A DNA stretch of 64,000 nt, from contig CAVVST010000002.1 of the NCBI GenBank assembly GCA_963750995.1, forward strand, positions 930,001 through 994,000, given 5' to 3'. Origin of the DNA: CAVVST01 sp963750995 (GTDB taxonomy: Bacteria > Acidobacteriota > Vicinamibacteria > Vicinamibacterales > UBA2999). The notes beneath the pieces are model-generated. The model was not told the origin of the DNA. It worked only from the letters and a program-made list of their open reading frames with translations, and searched no databases. The position numbers and the translations under genes were made by a program. Positions 36,767 to 44,867 of this stretch are shown here, in pieces. How positions within the stretch are numbered: position 1 is the stretch's first letter; every line of letters begins with the position of its first letter.

Positions 36767-37082
36767 AAATCCAAAACGCACGCAAAAGGCACGGGAGTGT
36801 CTCGAGAAATGACTCCCGACCCCGTACAACGTTGTTCCAAGCCTGAAGCGCAGCGGCGCTGGCGCCTGAAACGAATCCCCTATCTGTGTGATGCGCGAGA
36901 GCGAATGGCTTGTGCCTGCCGGATTCGCCCGCGAAGTTGGCAAGCGCGCGCCGCAAGGCGCCCGCGCAGCCAACTCTGTGCGGTTGAGGCTAGATAGGGT
37001 GTCCTAGCCCCAAGAGAACCTGACGAATATAGCATGCGGTTGAGAAACCGCGCAACGGTCTGGTGCGACGGACTTTAGGTGG
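36767..37082. promoter_or_regulatory. Leader region of the ribosomal super-operon
   Basis: These 316 nt between actD and rpsL hold no credible gene. They contain the candidate promoter at 37026-37055 and, in the predicted leader, an inverted repeat GGGAGT/ACTCCC (36793-36798 and 36812-36817) and the 13-mer TACAACGTTGTTC (36825-36837) that also occurs at 8762-8774. A leader of roughly 250 nt would leave room for feedback control by a ribosomal protein. Confidence 0.55.
37026..37055 (-). promoter_or_regulatory. Candidate sigma-70-type promoter for rpsL operon
   Basis: On the minus strand TTGCGC (37055-37050) and TATATT (37031-37026) are 18 nt apart. They match 4 of 6 and 5 of 6 consensus bases and lie between actD and rpsL in the right direction. 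This is a prediction from sequence alone. Confidence 0.45.
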
Positions 37083-37587
37083 TCAGACTGTTTTCACACG
37101 CGCGCCCTGAGGCGCGCTGAGGCTGCGCTCGAGTTCGGCGACCACGCCGGCGGGTGGGTTCTCGACCCCGATCAGAATCTTTCCGTCGGTGACTTCGGGG
37201 TCATAAAGAGTACGTCCGCGCGTCGGCAGCAGCGCCGTAATGATGAGCGTCAGCGTGGTGGCTGTGATCGCGCCGAGCATCGTTAACTCGAAGATAATAA
37301 TAAGGTTAGGCCACCACGCGAAAATCGGCAGGCCGCCGACGTTCATTGCCCAGCTATGCTCGGTCACGTACGCCAGGGCGAAGGCGGTGGACATACCGAT
37401 CAGCCCGCCTAGACACGCGAACCACCACATATAGGTGGCCTTGTCGAGGTTCCCGAACTCGAACTCTTCCATCGGCTGAGCTGTCAGCACCGTGATGTCG
37501 GCCGGGGCGATACCGGCCGCGCGCAACCGGTTGAAGGCCTGCTGCGCTGACTGACCGTCGTCGGTACAAGCCGTAGACAGCCTTCAC
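37083..37587 (-). CDS. actD: Alternative complex III subunit ActD-like (DUF3341), one frameshift
   Basis: ActD is a small membrane-anchored subunit of alternative complex III with two helices. The start is GTG 37587 (VKAVYGLY), overlapping the actC stop by 4 nt. After LY the frame shifts by one surplus base (about 37560) into DDGQSAQQAFNRLRAAGIAP and continues ADITVLTAQPMEEFEFGN to the helices TYMWWFACLGGLIGMSTAFA and FAWWPNLIIIFELTMLGAIT. The repaired length is about 167 residues. It is the last gene of the cluster; the usual following genes actE and actF are absent at this position. Confidence 0.82.
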
Positions 37588-38940
37588 AGCTTGAGGTCTC
37601 CCAGCCGGTGCTCCTCTGTGGCCGGCGGTATCAGGCTCGGCGACGGATGCTCGCCCGCCTTCAATTCCCAGATCGAAATGATCGGAACCGCCTTCGCGAA
37701 CAGCACATAGAGCAGGCACATCGCCGCGAACGTGGCTACTGTGATGACGATTTCAACCGGCCGCGGGCTGTAGGTGCCAAAGCTGTACGGCAGGTACTTG
37801 TGCGCCAAGCGCCGGCACGATGATCAGGAACCGCTCGAGCCACATGCCGATGACGACCCCGATCGACGCAATCACGCAGCCGGTGATCGTACGGAACCTC
37901 CTGATGCCCATGATGATGAGCGGCAACACGAAATTGCAGATCACCATCGTCCAGTACAGCGGCGCGAACGAGCCGCTCTGCGTCCGGCGGAAGACCGTCA
38001 TTTCCGCCGGGCCATTGCCGTAGTAGGTGACCAGCCGTTCGTTGAAGACGAAATAGCCCCAGAGCAGCCCCATCACCAGCAGGAGCTTGCCGAGGTTCTC
38101 GAAGTGCACCGGGTGCAGGTAATCCTCGAGGTGCAGGAACTTGCGCAGCACGGCCATGGCGATGATGAGCCCGGCGATGCCGCTGAAGATCGCCCCGGCG
38201 ACGAAGTACGGGCCGAAGATCGTCGTATTCCACATCGGCACCGGCGCCATCGAGAAGTCGAACGACACGATGGTGTGGACGGAGACCGCCACGGGGATGA
38301 TGGCGATCGCCATGATCTGCATCGCCGTCTCCAGCCGGTGCCACTGCTTCGGCGTGCCCCGCCAGCCCAGGGCCAGCAGCGTGTAGATCCGCCGCCGCAG
38401 TCCCACTGACTTGTCGCGAACGACCGCGAAGTCCGGGACCATCGGCATGATCAGGAACAGCAGGCTGCCGGTCAGGTAGGTATTGATCGCGAAGAAGTCC
38501 CACACCAGCGGCGATCGGAAGTTGGGCCAGATCAGCCGTTCGCTCGGGTAGGGAAACAACCAGAAGGCGAGCCATGGCCGGCCAAGGTGAATGATCGGAA
38601 ACATCGCGCCGATGAGCAGCGCAAACGTCGTGATCACCTCGGCGCAGCGTGTCACGGGACGACGCCACCCGGCGTTCACCAGCCGCAGAATCGCCGAGAT
38701 CAGCGTGCCGGCGTGGCTGATGCCGATCCAGAAGACGAAGTTGGTGACGTAGAAACCCCAGTACACCGGCCAGCGGATTCCGGAAATGCCGAAGCCGAAG
38801 TACATCTGGCTGACCCAGGCCACCAGCCCCGCGACCACGAAGAAACCGAAAAAAGCGACCAGCAGGTAAAACCGCCACGACGTCAGCAGCAGCGGCCGCA
38901 GCAGGTCGGCGTTGATCCGGGCTCCACTCGGGTGCGTCAT
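37584..38940 (-). CDS. actC: Alternative complex III quinol-binding membrane subunit (NrfD/PsrC family), one frameshift
   Basis: This NrfD-type integral membrane protein would oxidise menaquinol/quinol. From ATG 38940 (MTHPSGARINADLLRPLLLT) there are about ten helices, with segments FYVTNFVFWIGISHAGTLIS, MFPIIHLGRPWLAFWLFPYP and MVPDFAVVRDKSVGLRRRIY typical of ActC. At about 37815 the frame changes and the end reads HKYLPYSFGTYSPRPVEIVI then TVATFAAMCLLYVLF to 37584. The repaired length is about 451 residues. It overlaps the FeS subunit gene by 4 nt upstream and actD downstream. Confidence 0.87.
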
Positions 38941-39626
38941 GTCTGCGTCTGCCGGGAAAGGTATACGACGCCCGGCTGAGTGCCGAGGTCCTCGAGCAGG
39001 AGGGTGCCGCGCGGCGAGCGTGAGAGCCGCGACACCTCGCTGTTCGGATCGTCCACGTCACCGAACACCAGCGCCCGCGCGCCGCAGGCCTGCGCACACG
39101 CCGGCTTGATCTCGCCGTCCTGGACCTGGCGTCCGTCGGCCTTCGCCTGGATCATCGCGCCCTTGATGCGCTGCACGCAGAACGTGCACTTCTCCATCAC
39201 GCCGACTGCACGAAGCGAGACGTCCGGGTTCAACTGCAGTTGCAGCGGCTTCTCCCAGGACGGGTTGAAGAAGTCGAAGAACCGCACGTTGTACGGGCAG
39301 GCGTTGGCACAGTAGCGGGTGCCGATGCAACGGTTGTAGACCTGCGCGTTCAGGCCGTCTTCCGTGTGGTGGCTCGCGTAGGTCGGACACACCGGCTCGC
39401 ACGGGGCGTTGTCGCACTGCTGGCACATCACCGGGCGGAACTTCAACCGGACGTCCGGGAAATCGCCTTCCCAGTAGCGCTCCACGCGCAGCCAGTGCTT
39501 GGCGCGGCCGATCGCGGCCTGTTCAGGCCCGACCGTCGAAATGTTGTTCTCGGCGTGACAGGCCACGACGCAGCCGCCGCAACCGGTGCAGCGATCGAGG
39601 TCCGCCGCCATTCCCCACTGTGGCAT
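38937..39626 (-). CDS. actB2: Alternative complex III iron-sulfur subunit (C-terminal half of ActB)
   Basis: This 229-residue protein holds four ferredoxin-type clusters: CTGCGGCVVACH, CQQCDNAPCEPVCP, CIGTRYCANACPYNVRFFDF and CTFCVQRIKGAM with CAQACGARALVFGD. In most ACIII systems this module is fused to the C-terminus of ActB. Here its ATG follows the TAG of the preceding gene directly and in the same frame, so the two are split by a single stop codon. A GAGGAG site 9 nt upstream could drive re-initiation. A split module also occurs in the related Qrc complex (QrcB/QrcC). It would pass electrons from the quinol site to the heme subunit. Confidence 0.85.
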   Translation of the reverse strand: MPQWGMAADLDRCTGCGGCVVACHAENNISTVGPEQAAIGRAKHWLRVERYWEGDFPDVRLKFRPVMCQQCDNAPCEPVCPTYASHHTEDGLNAQVYNRCIGTRYCANACPYNVRFFDFFNPSWEKPLQLQLNPDVSLRAVGVMEKCTFCVQRIKGAMIQAKADGRQVQDGEIKPACAQACGARALVFGDVDDPNSEVSRLSRSPRGTLLLEDLGTQPGVVYLSRQTQT

Positions 39627-41882
39627 CTACCGGTGCTCCTCGAGGTGTTCGCGCATGCCGCCGGCGAACAGGATCAGCCGGCCGTCGGGCGGACCGACAC
39701 GGGCAACCCGCACGCGCGTCGCGGCCCACGCCAGCGCACCCGTGGTCTTTTCGGTGACCGGGCCGAGCAGATCCACGGGACTCGCGCCGCGTCCGCTCGC
39801 ATAGCGTGTGTAGGTGCGATGGCCCTGCCCTGCCGGCATGGCGATCACGTCCGGCGCGATGCCGGGCGAGATGACAGCGCCCGCCTGCACTTTGCCGTGA
39901 CCGGACGTCACTTCGACGACGTCGCCCTGGGCGATCCCTAGCTTCTCCGCGGTCGCCGGATTGATCTCCACCCAGCTGCTCCACATCCCGGACGTCAACG
40001 GATCGGGCATTTCCTGCAGCCACGGCAGGTGCGCCAGCGACCCGTCGAGGAACTGGTTCGAGGGATACGGCAGGAAGTAGAACGGATACTGGGCGGCGTC
40101 GCCGTCGAACTGGGGTTCGGCGAACGCGGCCGGCGCCGAGGCCCCGGCTGGAGGCGCAGCCGATGCAGCGAGGCCACCCGGCAGCGTGCCGGACCACATG
40201 CCCTTCGCCTGCGCGTCGGTCCACGCATCGACGTCGGCGCTCGGAGCCGGGAGCGCGGCGAAGGTCGCGCCGAGCATCTCGTCGAAGGTCTGCCACGGCA
40301 ACCCGAGTGGACGCCGCAGCGTGCGCCCGATCTCGAGCAGCACGTCCGGCGTCGCCCGCGTCTGGTGCAGCGGACGCATCGTCGGCGGCGCCACGCTGGC
40401 CACGGCCGTCAACGAACCCGACTCGGGAATCGCCTCACTCCACGATTCGAGGAACGAGTGATCCGGCAGGATCAGATCCGCCAGCGCCGTCGTCTCGTCG
40501 AGGAAACTGCTGAAGCTGACGATGTACGGGATCTTCCCGAAGGCGTCGCGCACGCGCCACGCTGGAGGCGTCGTGAAAACCGGATTCGCGCCATCGACCA
40601 TGAGAACCTGCGGCGAGGCGGTGCCGGCGATGACGTCAGCCGCAAACTGGCCGAGTGCCGGGGCCGGCGTGCCTGCGGCGCCGCCGGCCTTGGCGGCCGC
40701 CGCGACGTCGAGCTGCGGCGTGAACGACACCCCGCCCGGCTGATCGACCGCGCCGACGAGCGCGTTGAGCGCATTGACGGCAAGCGCTGTGAACAGGCTG
40801 TTCGAATGCGCCAGCGCCGGACCACCGACGATGGCGACCGATGGCCGTGTTTCAGCAAACTGACGCGCGAGCCGGTCGATGCGGGCGGCGGAGACGCCAG
40901 TGATCCGTTCCACGTCCGCGGCGGCGTAGCTGGCGAGCCCGCCGTTCCACCCGTCGACTAGCGCTCCGGCGCGGCCGGCGCCCGAGGCCGGACGCAGCTG
41001 GCCGTCCACGATCGTCTTGGCGATGCCGAGCGCCAGCACGCCTTCGGTACCGGGCTTCACCGGCACCCACTCGTCGGCGCTCGCGCCCGTCTGCGACATG
41101 CGCGATTCCACCTGTGCGAACGCGCCGCGAATCCCGGGGCGTCCCTGCCGCATCAGGCCATAGCCGACGTTCTGCGCGACCGGCGAATTCCAGGTGCCGA
41201 GAAAATCGGCGCCGAAGCTGAGGACGAAGCGAGCGTTGGCGAGGTCGAACGTCGGCAACTGTTCCCGGCCAAAGCTCAGCGCGTTCGCCCGCCGCAGGAC
41301 GTCATCGCCAAAGAGATCGAACGTCATCGGCGCCGGCGCGCCAAAGCGCCCGAGGAACTGATGCAACACGGCAGCGCGGTGGCCACGGCCCCCGCGGCTG
41401 ATAGCCGCGACTGCGCGCGGATTGCCTTCGAGCGCATCGAGCTTGGCGACCACCTCAGCGAGCGCGTTCTCCCAGGTAATCGCGTCGTATCGACCCTGGC
41501 CGCGATCGCCCGAACGCTTGAGAGGCTGGGTGATTCGATCAGGGTGGTAAGTAATCTGAATGGCCGCCTGTCCGCGTGGGCACAAGCCGCCACGGTTTAC
41601 CGGGTGATCAGGTGCGCCTTCCAGCTTTTTCGCCGCCGCAATCCGCACCACGCCGGTCTGGCCGTTGCGCACCACGTCGGCATCCGCGTCCATGACGCGA
41701 ACAGTCAAGCCGCAGCCGGCCTGGCAGAGCGGGCAGACGCTCGGCTTCCAGGTGGCTACGCCCGGGATGATGTCTTCGTCGGGGACGAACCGGATCAGCT
41801 GGTTTTCGGGGTTGCCGCAGCTGGCAAGCGTTGCGCTGGTGCCGGTGATTGCGGTGAGCTTGATAAAGGAGCGGCGGTCCAT
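39627..41882 (-). CDS. actB: Alternative complex III molybdopterin-oxidoreductase-like subunit (N-terminal part of ActB)
   Basis: This 751-residue protein of the molybdopterin oxidoreductase superfamily has a Tat-like signal (MDRRSFIKLTAITGTSATLA). A CxxCxxxC region follows (VCPLCQAGCGLTVRV, later GGLCPRGQAAIQ), then the long body (GDDVLRRANALSFGREQLPT, DLILPDHSFLESWSEAIPES). In characterised ACIII the fold has no Mo cofactor; whether this one does cannot be seen. It lies 7 nt after actA and ends with TAG immediately before the in-frame ATG of the FeS module. QrcB is the closest alternative; the DUF3341 gene in the cluster argues for ACIII. Confidence 0.86.
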   Translation of the reverse strand: MDRRSFIKLTAITGTSATLASCGNPENQLIRFVPDEDIIPGVATWKPSVCPLCQAGCGLTVRVMDADADVVRNGQTGVVRIAAAKKLEGAPDHPVNRGGLCPRGQAAIQITYHPDRITQPLKRSGDRGQGRYDAITWENALAEVVAKLDALEGNPRAVAAISRGGRGHRAAVLHQFLGRFGAPAPMTFDLFGDDVLRRANALSFGREQLPTFDLANARFVLSFGADFLGTWNSPVAQNVGYGLMRQGRPGIRGAFAQVESRMSQTGASADEWVPVKPGTEGVLALGIAKTIVDGQLRPASGAGRAGALVDGWNGGLASYAAADVERITGVSAARIDRLARQFAETRPSVAIVGGPALAHSNSLFTALAVNALNALVGAVDQPGGVSFTPQLDVAAAAKAGGAAGTPAPALGQFAADVIAGTASPQVLMVDGANPVFTTPPAWRVRDAFGKIPYIVSFSSFLDETTALADLILPDHSFLESWSEAIPESGSLTAVASVAPPTMRPLHQTRATPDVLLEIGRTLRRPLGLPWQTFDEMLGATFAALPAPSADVDAWTDAQAKGMWSGTLPGGLAASAAPPAGASAPAAFAEPQFDGDAAQYPFYFLPYPSNQFLDGSLAHLPWLQEMPDPLTSGMWSSWVEINPATAEKLGIAQGDVVEVTSGHGKVQAGAVISPGIAPDVIAMPAGQGHRTYTRYASGRGASPVDLLGPVTEKTTGALAWAATRVRVARVGPPDGRLILFAGGMREHLEEHR

Positions 41883-41889
41883 CGGTCGG

Positions 41890-42510
41890 CTAGAAATGAC
41901 AGGTCAGGCAGTCGATCGGTGCTTTGCGTTCGTTATGGCAGTTCACGCAGAAGCCCATCGTGTGTTCGACATTCCGCTGCGCCACCGTCTGCTCGCCGAC
42001 GTTGCCGTGACAGGTCGCGCACTCGACCTTGGCGCGGACGTGGGGCGCATGGTTGAACTTCACATTGTCGTCGTTGGAAAAGCCGTAGACCCGCTGCCAG
42101 GCAAGGTCGATCCCCATCTCGTTCATCTTGGTGATCTGCTGGATTCGCGGGCGATCGGTGGCGATCGCGGCGTGGCAGATCATGCAGGTGCGAAGACCGG
42201 GGATGCCTGCCACCGGGCCCTTGTCGACCCCCTCGTGACAGAACTCGCAGGCGATTTCCTTGCCGACGTGGATGTTGTGTGGAAACTCGATGGGCTGAGT
42301 GGGCTCGGGCCGGCGGTTCAGGAAATCGTCAAGCGCTGCGCGCATCGTCGGGCGCATCGTGGTGTAGACGCCGGTGGACTGGCCGGGAAGCGGTGCCGCC
42401 GACGCCTCGAGGCTGGATGGCTCAGGCTCGAACAGGCGGCAGCCGGCGCTCGCAGCCAGCGCTGCGACGCACACAACCAGAATCCCGGCGAAGTGTCTGG
42501 GAAGGCGCAG
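41890..42510 (-). CDS. actA: Alternative complex III pentaheme cytochrome c subunit
   Basis: Five CxxCH motifs are present in order: CEFCH, CMICH, CATCH, CVNCH and CLTCH, with the last three residues before the stop being CHF. The N-terminus appears to be a lipoprotein signal (RHFAGILVVCVAALAASAGC). No ATG or GTG fits upstream of it; a CTG at 42510 preceded by GGAGAGG is the best candidate start and gives 206 residues. ActA is the periplasmic electron-accepting subunit of the complex. It lies 13 nt after a monoheme cytochrome gene and 7 nt before actB. Confidence 0.86.
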   Translation of the reverse strand: MRLPRHFAGILVVCVAALAASAGCRLFEPEPSSLEASAAPLPGQSTGVYTTMRPTMRAALDDFLNRRPEPTQPIEFPHNIHVGKEIACEFCHEGVDKGPVAGIPGLRTCMICHAAIATDRPRIQQITKMNEMGIDLAWQRVYGFSNDDNVKFNHAPHVRAKVECATCHGNVGEQTVAQRNVEHTMGFCVNCHNERKAPIDCLTCHF

Positions 42511-42523
42511 CGTAGCCTCTCCG

Positions 42524-42955
42524 TTAGCGCTTGGCGTCCTTCGGACCGAGGCTGCGGAGGAAATTAATGATGTGCCACATATCCTGGTCCGGCATCTTGC
42601 CCTTGAACGCGACCATCTTCGAGGTGGTGCCGGCGCCGTTCTGGATGACGTTAAAGATATCGCCATCGGTGGCGCCACGGTCCCACTTCGCGTCGGTCAG
42701 ATCCGCCGGGTCGGAGTCCTTCGGCGCGAGCGGTCCATCGCCTTTGCCGGTAACGCCGTGGCAGAACGCACAGTATTTCTTGTACGCGGCTGCGCCCGCG
42801 GTGATCGATACCGGGGTCGAGGCCACGGGATTCTTCACGGTCTTGGCCGCCGGCGCGGCCGCGCCCGGCGACTGGGCCTGGGCCGTGATGGCGATCAGGA
42901 ACATCGCCAAGGCGAGGGCAACTCCGCTCACGAACAGTCTCGACACGCGATCCAT
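42524..42955 (-). CDS. Secreted monoheme cytochrome c (ActE-like)
   Basis: From ATG 42955 (MDRVSRLFVSGVALALAMFL) the product is 143 residues with a signal peptide cleaved near TAQAQS. It has one heme motif (KKYCAFCHGVTGKGDGPLAP) and a likely distal Met in FKGKMPDQDMWHIINFLRSL, the class I cytochrome c pattern. It is the first gene of the complex III-like cluster. In many clusters the monoheme ActE is encoded after actD; here it precedes actA. It could be the built-in subunit or the soluble electron acceptor. Confidence 0.82.
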   Translation of the reverse strand: MDRVSRLFVSGVALALAMFLIAITAQAQSPGAAAPAAKTVKNPVASTPVSITAGAAAYKKYCAFCHGVTGKGDGPLAPKDSDPADLTDAKWDRGATDGDIFNVIQNGAGTTSKMVAFKGKMPDQDMWHIINFLRSLGPKDAKR

Positions 42956-42991
42956 CCCGCGACTCCCTGTAATGTGGGGGAAACTGGAGGA

Positions 42992-43864
42992 ATGTTGACA
43001 CACGCTCGACGCGCGGCGCAACTGATTCCCGCATCGGCGTGGCGCAACTCTGACAATCGCTTCAGGATCCGGCCGGCAGGCGTCGTTCGCCGGCTCGCCG
43101 CGCTGACGCTGATCGTCACAAGCGCGTGTGCGCCCGCGTTCGTCGACACGTTTCCTTCCTCACCTGTCGCAGTGGCCGCCGTCACGTGGAACACACACGG
43201 CGGACGCGGCGATCTTGCTCGCCTTATTGTCGACCTCGAGCAGGGACGGCTGTCGCCGCGGCCCGCTGCGTTCGTCCTCATGCTTCAAGAGACCGCGAAA
43301 GACGAACTCGAGGCAATCGCCGTCCCACGACGCTGGTCCACAGGCTTCGTCGCGGTCAGGGGCGTCGAAGCTGCCCTGCGTGGTAATGGCATCGTGTCGA
43401 GCGTCGCGCTGACGAGTCCGCGCGTTGTGCCGCTGCCACGCGAGCGCCAGTCGCGAGCGGCGGCGACCGCGCGAATCGACGTCGGCGGCCACGAGTTCTT
43501 TGTCGCGTCGGTCCACCTCGAGAACCGCGTCAGCTGGTGGCGGGGCGGCCTGCTCAGCGAGAACGCGCGACACCACCAGGTTGACGGCCTGCTGCGCGCG
43601 CTGCCGGCTGACACTCCCGGAATGCTCGGCGGGGATCTGAATACGTGGCTGGGGCCGAACGAACCGGCGTGGCGCGCGCTCAGCCGGCGGTTCACCGACA
43701 CGCCCGACTGGCCCAGGTCGCCGACGTTTGCCAATCGACTCGTCCTGGATCACCTCTTGATGGATCTTCCTGATGGCTGGCGTGTGACGAGGCGGGTCCT
43801 GAACGATGACTACGGGTCGGACCACCACCCGGTGCTCGCTCTGGTGGTCGGCCCGGAAGCCTGA
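42992..43864 (+). CDS. Lipoprotein of the endonuclease/exonuclease/phosphatase family
   Basis: The 290-residue product has a lipoprotein-like signal (LAALTLIVTSACAP, lipid Cys about residue 46). A metal-dependent phosphoesterase fold follows: VTWNTHGG with the metal-binding Asn, LQET with the conserved Glu, ASVHLEN, GGDLNTWLG with the Asp/Asn pair, and the C-terminal SDHHPVLALV catalytic His. It is predicted to be exported and to cleave phosphodiesters or phosphate esters; the substrate is unknown. It is divergent from the cytochrome gene with a 36-nt gap. Its stop TGA is in the loop of a GTAG-headed hairpin. The in-frame extension to 42374 is rejected. Confidence 0.78.
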   Translation: MLTHARRAAQLIPASAWRNSDNRFRIRPAGVVRRLAALTLIVTSACAPAFVDTFPSSPVAVAAVTWNTHGGRGDLARLIVDLEQGRLSPRPAAFVLMLQETAKDELEAIAVPRRWSTGFVAVRGVEAALRGNGIVSSVALTSPRVVPLPRERQSRAAATARIDVGGHEFFVASVHLENRVSWWRGGLLSENARHHQVDGLLRALPADTPGMLGGDLNTWLGPNEPAWRALSRRFTDTPDWPRSPTFANRLVLDHLLMDLPDGWRVTRRVLNDDYGSDHHPVLALVVGPEA

Positions 43865-43956
43865 AGGCTTCCGGCTACCATCGCCGGTAGCCGGAGACCT
43901 TTAGGTCTCCGTTTCAATGCGTCATCGCTGGCGTAGTGTCCGCCTTTAGGCGGACC
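43855..43956. repeat. Cluster of three GTAG-headed hairpins
   Basis: 43855-43878 (minus) GTAGCCGGAAGCCTTCAGGC then TTCC overlaps the end of the phosphoesterase gene. 43888-43912 (plus) GTAGCCGGAGACCTTTAGGT then CTCCG. 43933-43956 (plus) GTAGTGTCCGCCTTTAGGCG then GACC ends next to the DUF4159 stop. All share the GTAG head and a short stem with a TTCA or TTTA loop. Confidence 0.78.
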
Positions 43957-44796
43957 TCAATGCGTCATCGCGTGGAGCATTACGTCGATGCCGAGCGCAT
44001 ACCCATTGGGCGAGAACTGATAAAAGAAGGCCGGATCCTCCCCTTCGCGCTCCCACGAATCGGCGACGTCGGTGTTGTGGGTCATCAGCACCATGATGCG
44101 GCCGTGCGTGTCGCGGATGGCGCGCAGGTGCACGTCGGTGCTGTCGGAGCCGCGCTCGGAGGTTGACTGCCCGTCGACGCCGCGCCAGAACTGGATGTTG
44201 GTGATCTGCGGCACGTGCGTCACCTCGAACATGCTCTTCAACATGGGATCCGAGAGCGGCACGTCAGCGATGGGATAGGTCGCCGGATCGAGCACCTTCG
44301 CAATCTCGGTCGACCACTGCCGCCACGCGAGCGTGCCCCAGAAGTCGTCCACCCACAGGAAGCCGCCCTTGAGCAGGTAGGTGCGCAGGCGATCGATCTC
44401 CTCGGGCCTGAACCCGAGCGATCCCACATCAGACGCCACAGTCAACGGACAGTTGAACAGCGCGTCATCGGTGAGCCTGACGACAAAATGATTCGGCTGC
44501 CCCTCGTGGTCACGGCTCACGCGCGTCTTCGTGAGCTCGGAGAGCCGCGTCGTCAGATTGATTTCAGCGTAGGGATAGTCGGTCTGCCAGCCGATGCCCA
44601 TTGGCTCGACCCGCACGCTGCGGTAGGCAAGACGGCAAACGACAAAGGCGCCGTCGGGCATCTGCGGCGGGGCATACCGCGCCGGCAGGCTCCCCTCGCG
44701 GAACCGGAATCCCTGGCCGTACGCAGCGGCCGCCAGGATCGTCAATGCCGCCGCTGCTGCGACGGCTACCATGCATGCCGGCCGCGCCGCCTTCAT
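43957..44796 (-). CDS. Secreted DUF4159 protein (copy 1)
   Basis: This 279-residue protein has a signal peptide (AAAAALTILAAAAYGQ). The DUF4159 region follows: YAEINLTTRLSELTKTRVSR, the signature LLKGGFLWVDDFWGTLAWRQ, THVPQITNIQFWRGVDGQST and MVLMTHNTDVADSWEREGED. The family is described as having a glutamine-amidotransferase-like fold without the catalytic triad; that is from general knowledge. It ends HAMTH, and the divergent neighbour ends YAMTH. A GTAG-type hairpin follows directly after the TGA. Function unknown; in other genomes DUF4159 genes sit with MoxR/BatA-like membrane proteins, none of which is here. Confidence 0.8.
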   Translation of the reverse strand: MKAARPACMVAVAAAAALTILAAAAYGQGFRFREGSLPARYAPPQMPDGAFVVCRLAYRSVRVEPMGIGWQTDYPYAEINLTTRLSELTKTRVSRDHEGQPNHFVVRLTDDALFNCPLTVASDVGSLGFRPEEIDRLRTYLLKGGFLWVDDFWGTLAWRQWSTEIAKVLDPATYPIADVPLSDPMLKSMFEVTHVPQITNIQFWRGVDGQSTSERGSDSTDVHLRAIRDTHGRIMVLMTHNTDVADSWEREGEDPAFFYQFSPNGYALGIDVMLHAMTH

Positions 44797-44867
44797 AAGT
44801 ACGAGTCTACTGCAGTCCCCCGCGATGCAATGCGCCGGCCACCCTGCGCGGTGTATGCTCCGAGGAG

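Noticed and set aside
42374..42991. Extension of the phosphoesterase gene upstream to 42374
   Set aside because: It covers the antisense of the cytochrome c genes; the signal peptide starts at 42992.
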